From Enoplolaimus lenunculus (Eukaryota > Nematoda > Enoplea > Enoplida > Thoracostomopsidae), in NCBI GenBank assembly GCA_030248215.1, contig JASANG010002396.1, forward strand, positions 46,908 to 110,907: DNA of 64,000 nucleotides. Direction: 5' to 3'. Shown piece by piece: positions 58,962 to 64,000 of this stretch. Numbering within the stretch: the first letter of the stretch is position 1; every line of letters begins with the position of its first letter. The position numbers and the translations under genes are program-made. The notes under the pieces were generated by a model, which saw only the letters and a program-made list of their open reading frames with translations, was not told the origin of the DNA and did no database searches.

Positions 58962-60855
58962 TCACGTATTTAGAAGCCATGGATATGCAGCGTACACAGA
59001 GCCGCTTTGTGGACCATAATTATATACTATTTCCTGGTGAGGTTGAATGTCAACTACAGCCTTCAAGACAACCCACGGTTTTCTCGAATGCCACGCGATA
59101 ACCGACTGGCTGTTTGGGTTGAGGTAGCTATGGTTGACAAGTCTGCCTAAACGGAATATTCCGTTGATATCATATTCGCTTGTTGCATCAATACATACAA
59201 ATTGGTCAATTGAATGCTGAACATAAAAAATGAATCCCATACAGTTTTTGTCAGCGTATACAAGTTCACGGTCAGCAGCCTCGGTTGAAGATATATATTC
59301 ACCCAAGAATACGAGAATCAGCGAGTCCTTCCGTATGAGGCTGCGCGTGAACACACCCCTGCCCCGTTCATCACCGAGATATCGAAAATACAAATATTGA
59401 GGATCATCGTCTATCAGCGCTTGCAGATGTGTTGTATTCCTAATAGTAACCGTACGACTAATCCCAACAGTCATAGAAGGAGAAATATTTTTCCGTTTGA
59501 TAGCTATTCCCAGTGCGGGACACCGGCGCAAAGGTGGCGGAATGAAAGAAGTATCAGCTTAAACACACAGAAATAATATATAAATTTATAACATATTTTA
59601 TTAGGTATACGTATGTAAAAGCATACTTTTTCCATCAAAGCTTTTTTCTTATTTTTGCAACGCATGGCCAACTTTGGCGACCTTTAGTTTCATGCTTGAT
59701 ACACAATATTAAAAAATACGACTGCGCAGCCGTGCCAAACGTACATATTATGTACTTTTTACCACGAAATATATACGTACCCAAAGATTCCAACGTCACA
59801 GCGCCTGAATTGTAAACAGTCTCATCGCCAGACTCTAGAATAACTGTGTCATTGCTAGCACCGCTTGAGTCGCTTCTTGGCTCACATGAAGAAGTTTCGT
59901 AACCGAACGATGAGTTGAGATCATGTCCATCGTTTTGAGCACAAGCCACATACTTTGAAGATTTTGTATCACTTTCTTTCGAACGCGTTTGAATCAAGCT
60001 GTTGCGTGCATTTTCCTTTTTATTTTCTATTACTTGTACCAGTGGAATTATAACGTCACGCGATGAGACAGTTGTTTTACTGTCAGAGCTGCACGTTGTG
60101 ATGCTATTGGAGGAAATATCTAACGATCGTTCGTCCTTTTGAACACTTTTCCGCTTTTTCTGCGCCACTAGTACCAGTGAAGAACTCGTTGAAATCTGTG
60201 TCGCAGTTGAGCTGCCTTCTTGATATGGCTGTACAGATACAAAACTTGTTGGTCGCTCATAAATTCTTTTTGTTGAAGATATATCAAAAATTTTTCGACG
60301 CTTACCGTTGAACGTATCCTCAACCGAAACGTTTGGGCTATCTAAAAGGATCAAAATATTTTCCATGTTGTAAAAGCAGACATAAAAAGCTATATAAAAA
60401 CTCACAATATGAATGTTGCTAAATCAAAGCACAGTTCCATCCGCATATCACAACCATCACGATTCTTTTTAACCTTTGTTTATATAAAAGTTTTTTATAA
60501 ATATAAAGCAATATATCTTCAAGTAGAAAGTACCGTAATAACAGAAAGGTTTCGGTGAAAAAGAATGCCAAGCCGAACCCAGGCCGCTAGCTGTGTTTGC
60601 ACCATCTTCTGCTGCAATATTGATCCGAATCGCTTGACTTGTTTCACAAATTACTTTTCCACGACTAATGCTTTGTTGTGCATCTGTGGAGATTGCAGAA
60701 CAAAACGGCATCGAATATATAGGTATTTCCTGTTGCGACAATTCAGTCGCACCATTGTAAACCAACTGCGACATCGGTTGTTGGCAAATTCCAGTGTAGA
60801 AAGCTGCATCTAAACACAATTTACAATTTTGAAAACCGACAGCCCTCTGCGGCAT
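58962..60855 (-). CDS. KMT5A/PR-Set7-type SET-domain protein 2, diverged
   Basis: Exons 60855-60534, 60341-59781 and 59557-58962 join in phase: 492 residues. An alternative start would use an acceptor at 60,810 instead of the ATG at 60,855. The N-terminal 290 residues are Ser/Thr-rich with basic patches (NGKRRKIFDISSTKR). The SET domain begins near residue 360: GRGVFTRS, MGFIFYVQ, CIDATSEYD, RLGRLVNHSY, EIVYNYGP, ending YAAYPWLLNT. It shares with SET protein 1 an insertion of about four residues between the DAT and RLGRL motifs that KMT5A lacks, so the two are paralogs. Compared with SET 1 and KMT5A, the first Tyr of the CYMYYF block is Phe and the YDYG Asp is Asn; these may alter or reduce activity. 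The final coding base lies next to an (AT)n/poly(A) tract. Confidence 0.85.
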
Positions 60856-61084
60856 GAGATATGCAATGCAGCATCAGACAATCGTCACTTGCCTATTAGC
60901 GGACTTGAGATACTGTGAGTTCATTTGCGGAACTGAAACAACGAAACTTAAGTTTTAAACATTCAATATTCCGCCGCATAAAAATGCCACATCACACATC
61001 TTTTCCAGGGATAGAAGAGCATAAACAATATGAACGACACACAATGAAATTTTATTTCTACTGCATCCGGAAATTGAAAACATA

Positions 61085-61390
61085 TTTCAGGGTGCAGCCG
61101 GAATTAATACAATTTAATACCGGAAGCGGAATTTGAAAAATTTACCGGAAACGGGAAAAGAAAAATACATACCACCGACGAATTAATTTTAATTTACTTT
61201 TTTGCAAGTTGGAGAGAGTATTCATTCATATGTTGTATTTCAGATTTTCATATTTTTATCCATGAAGCGAATCTACCTTCGATGGTTTCGGTGATTATCA
61301 AAGTTTGCATAATGAAATCTATCGTAAGTAAAATATCTTTAATTTCCACCGACCAAATTTTATACCGGAATTTTTAATTTCGGCCGCATA
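61085..61390. mobile_element. MITE relic, CAGGGTGCAACCGGA family
   Basis: cagggtgcagccggaatta starts a stretch with accggaagcgg and accggaaacgg and ends near taccggaatttttaatttcgg. The middle part (gcgaatctaccttcgatgg, taaaatatctttaatttcc) matches 19,920-20,045 (gcgaaatctaccttcgatgg, taaaatatcttaatttcc), so 19.9-20.1 kb holds another copy. Borders are approximate. Confidence 0.5.
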
Positions 61391-61399
61391 TTTGTTGAA

Positions 61400-62700
61400 A
61401 ACCGTTAAAACACTCACCTTTATCCATGTTTTATCGAATCGATATTTTCTGGATCATATCAATGTTAAAAAATGTTAAAAGCTATACAATTTCAAATTGA
61501 GTGCTAGTATATAAAAAGCCTTCCAAGACAATATAGCACGCTACTGTTCACAACTATATTTTTGTGGACCCGTGCCGGGATAAGTCGTCGATAGGTACAA
61601 AAAACATTAAAACAGAAAGATGTTCAGAAATTGAAATTTTTAATGAATTTTTAGACCACATGCTATACCTAGCCCTAAATCAATTTTTAATATAGGCAGC
61701 ACAGTATCGGATTCAGAAAATTAAACTTTTTCCTCTGTGTGATGTATTGCTGCCCGTTGATTACTGTACTTGTGACATTCTGACCTCTTAAACATTGACA
61801 TTCAAAATGATGCAACACATTTGAAATTTATAACAACCGAGCTGTACACATTGTGGGAATGTCGGGCTTTGATCTCGCCGGCAGAAAATCGACCTCCGGG
61901 TCAGATGAAAGTTTCATGCCTGACGATCCGACAGTTCCAGTACCGGGAATGTTTTCATAGTTGTTTGTTCAAAACTGTAGTGTATGGTTGTGTTTGGCGT
62001 AAAAAACGCTTGGAGCAAGAAAACATGAAAATTCTATTTAAAAAACAAAGCGTGATACCAATGGTTTTGACACCTGCAGATATTTGCTCATAACATTCAA
62101 ATTTTAACGTATCCGTTCGCTTCAAAATACCCTCATCAGTCATATTTTCTAACAAAATCGGGCGCTTCACGGAACAGATGAGGTGCCTATACACTCATAA
62201 GTCTCCAATGTTGTGACACAATTCGCTCTAAGACCAAAGTAAAGTACCAAAGCTGCGAGAACAAAGTTTTACTACACATACTGAACTAGTATTTATAGGC
62301 AGAAAAAATACGTCCACAACACTTTACTTCACAACAAATAGTCAAAATAGTTTACAATATAGCAAACTTTAAAAATACACCTGCGCAAGGTTTAAAACAC
62401 AGATATACGGTGTCACGAAAACCAGCTCGGCAGAATTTTTGTCTGAAGTTTCTAAAACGTCCTGATATTTATTAATAAAATTTTAAAATTTTGCGGCCGA
62501 TATTTAAAGAATTTCAGGTTTTGTAAGACAAAGAACATTTTGCTGTATAATTATTTTGAAAATTTTTAAACCGACTTTCCGTAATTTTAAGTGTAATTTT
62601 TGTGTACTGCTGAAATTCAACGAACTCAATGTTTTCACCTAACGTACCTCGATTCCAGGTTAAAAACACTGAGTCAAAAACAATTTTAATACTTCAACAT
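61400..62700. other. Intergenic, no supported gene
   Basis: A minus-strand open piece at about 61,985-61,850 (NYENIPGTGTVGSSGMKLSS then PARSKPDIPTMC, to a stop) reads like protein, but no acceptor fits its frame, so it is not called. Otherwise no exon was recognised. Confidence 0.35.
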
Positions 62701-62724
62701 CAAAACCAAGTTATTCGAAAAAAT

Positions 62725-63063
62725 TTAACAGCTTTTCCTAACCAGCGCAGCTTTCTTCGGCTTCTGACAACTGAATTTTTCACGCCATTCTGATAACTTT
62801 TTCATTCTGACATCCTAAAAAGATTTTTTACACTCGTCAAGATACAGTGTTCTAGCACCGTGTTCATGCACCACAGTAAAAAATGTTCGAGGCGGGCCCA
62901 GCAAAAATGGCGATTTCACAAAATTCTGCACCGTTGCGCAATTCGGTTTTTACCTTTGTGTATATGCTTTTGACCTCCCGTTTTATTTCCCTCGGAGTGT
63001 TTTGTCTCCATGTTATTTGCACCACTGGTTGACACCTCTGTTCCATCTCACGGGCAGAGAGGC
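62725..63063 (-). CDS. 3' end of an unrecognised gene
   Basis: Two minus-strand exons fit in phase: about 63063-62954 (LSAREMEQRCQPVVQITWRQ, then EIKREVKSIYTK) and 62814-62725 (DVRMKKLSEWREKFSCQKPK to a stop). The product is strongly basic. Further coding-like stretches lie upstream (63,319-63,201 with RRIPYITHESSDCSK; 63,173-63,070 with SYKNISSIGTLQKKARWL), but the introns needed to join them would be under 30 nt, so they are left out. No domain recognised. Same strand as the rest of the cluster. Confidence 0.35.
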
Positions 63064-63409
63064 CTAAGACACTCTGTACGATGTTGGTCTAGGTCCAGCC
63101 ACCTTGCTTTTTTCTGCAGTGTTCCAATCGACGAGATATTTTTATAAGAACGGTCACTAGATCTACACAGCTAAAAAATCGGTACACAGAACACTTACAT
63201 TTTCGTCATTTGTTGAAAACTTAGGAAGTTTAAACAATGGTCTCCGCGAAGCGCCCTGTTTTGAACAATCAGACGACTCGTGTGTGATATACGGAATTCT
63301 TCTGTCAATTTCCTTTCGGCCTGAATCACATATAAGAAGATCTTACAGTCAACACCCTGTTGCCAAAGAATCCATGCCCGCTTTCGTCCCCTAGACGACA
63401 ATGTCCGAA

Positions 63410-64000
63410 ACTAAAACTAGTATATTACGAATTCCTGCAACAAAAAGTCTGAAGCTTAATCTTCTGTTGCAGTCCTGCCGAAAAACGGTGTGAATATTTG
63501 AAAATTTAGGATACCGGCCTTGCGGCATGATTGTTAACAACAAACCAAGAATTGGGCGCCCTGCCCGCTTTAATGTTTTACAGATGTATAAAACCTACGT
63601 ATGTTTATATAACACGTATATACCAGTATTAATACAAACTTCCTGCAAACAGGTGTGGAAAAATATGTCTATATGCAATGCAATGTAGTATAAAGGGATG
63701 GTGTGGTAGCGGAACGTAAAGCAAGCAATGCTACGCTTTAATAAAGCGGACGGGTAATTTACACAACATTTTAAAAAATCAAACAGGAAATCTGAAATCG
63801 GTCTTGGCTGAACAAATTTCATCCAGGTTTATTCTTTCGATCAATGTCTAGTACTACGGGCCTTCCTGTACTAAACCTATGTCAGCGTCTATTTTTAAAC
63901 ATAAATTTAATCTTAAGGCGCTGCGCCTAATTTTTGCATTCTCTAAGACTCACTAAAATGATGTTTATTTGTTAGCAAATATATGTATGGGTTTACAAAA
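63410..64000. other. No gene recognised at the right edge
   Basis: The minus-strand open frame at 63,595-63,822 has no splice or domain support. The aatttttgcattctctaag region at the end is unremarkable. Confidence 0.4.

Noticed and set aside
63201-63410. Coding-like stretch with GRKRAWILWQQGVDC and RRIPYITHESSDCSK
   Set aside because: Joining it to the downstream exons needs introns of 26-28 nt, too short to believe.

Overview
The window is eukaryotic nuclear DNA: AT-rich, with genes split into many short exons, tRNA genes (one with an intron) and many short DNA-transposon remnants. Scattered, degenerate TTAGGC hexamers (the nematode telomere unit) suggest a nematode, but this is an inference. 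Gene models were built by eye from open frames, splice sites and codon-phase agreement across introns; none was checked against transcripts.

Left half (1-29.5 kb). A minus-strand four-helix-type membrane protein gene with C-terminal PY motifs (LAPTM4-like, 2.6-6.2 kb) carries a probable LTR fossil in its last intron. A CR1/Jockey-type LINE fragment (7.5-9.1 kb) is interrupted by a GGGACAG minisatellite. A plus-strand TIMELESS (TIM/Tof1) gene runs from 13.5 to 24.35 kb in 17 recognisable exons that agree in phase; its first exon and C-terminal third were not found, and its introns hold several hAT-like MITEs. Then come coding-like fragments with a 63-bp in-frame repeat, tRNA-Ser(UGA), intron-containing tRNA-Leu(CAA), a tRNA-Leu relic, and a block of TTAGGC-like repeats.

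Right half (30.9-63 kb). All substantial genes lie on the minus strand. In transcription order from the right edge: an unplaced 3' gene end (62.7 kb); a 492-residue KMT5A-type SET-domain gene (60.9-59.0 kb); an orphan 338-residue gene (56.0-53.6 kb); a second, roughly 890-residue KMT5A-type SET gene with a low-complexity N-terminus (53.4-49.0 kb); an F-box/LRR gene with an acidic, Ser-rich tail (42.8-38.8 kb); and a 1258-residue protein in which a DDE/RNase-H-like transposase core is followed by a Cys/His motif and two PHD fingers (36.9-30.9 kb). Between them lie MITEs, a 320-bp tandem array and a small opposite-strand membrane ORF.

The most interesting feature is this same-strand cluster joining a spliced transposase-derived PHD protein, two diverged histone-H4K20-type methyltransferases and an F-box protein. 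It could be a domesticated chromatin-regulating gene cluster or the cargo of a very large DNA transposon. The sequence alone does not decide between these; no ends of such an element were found.
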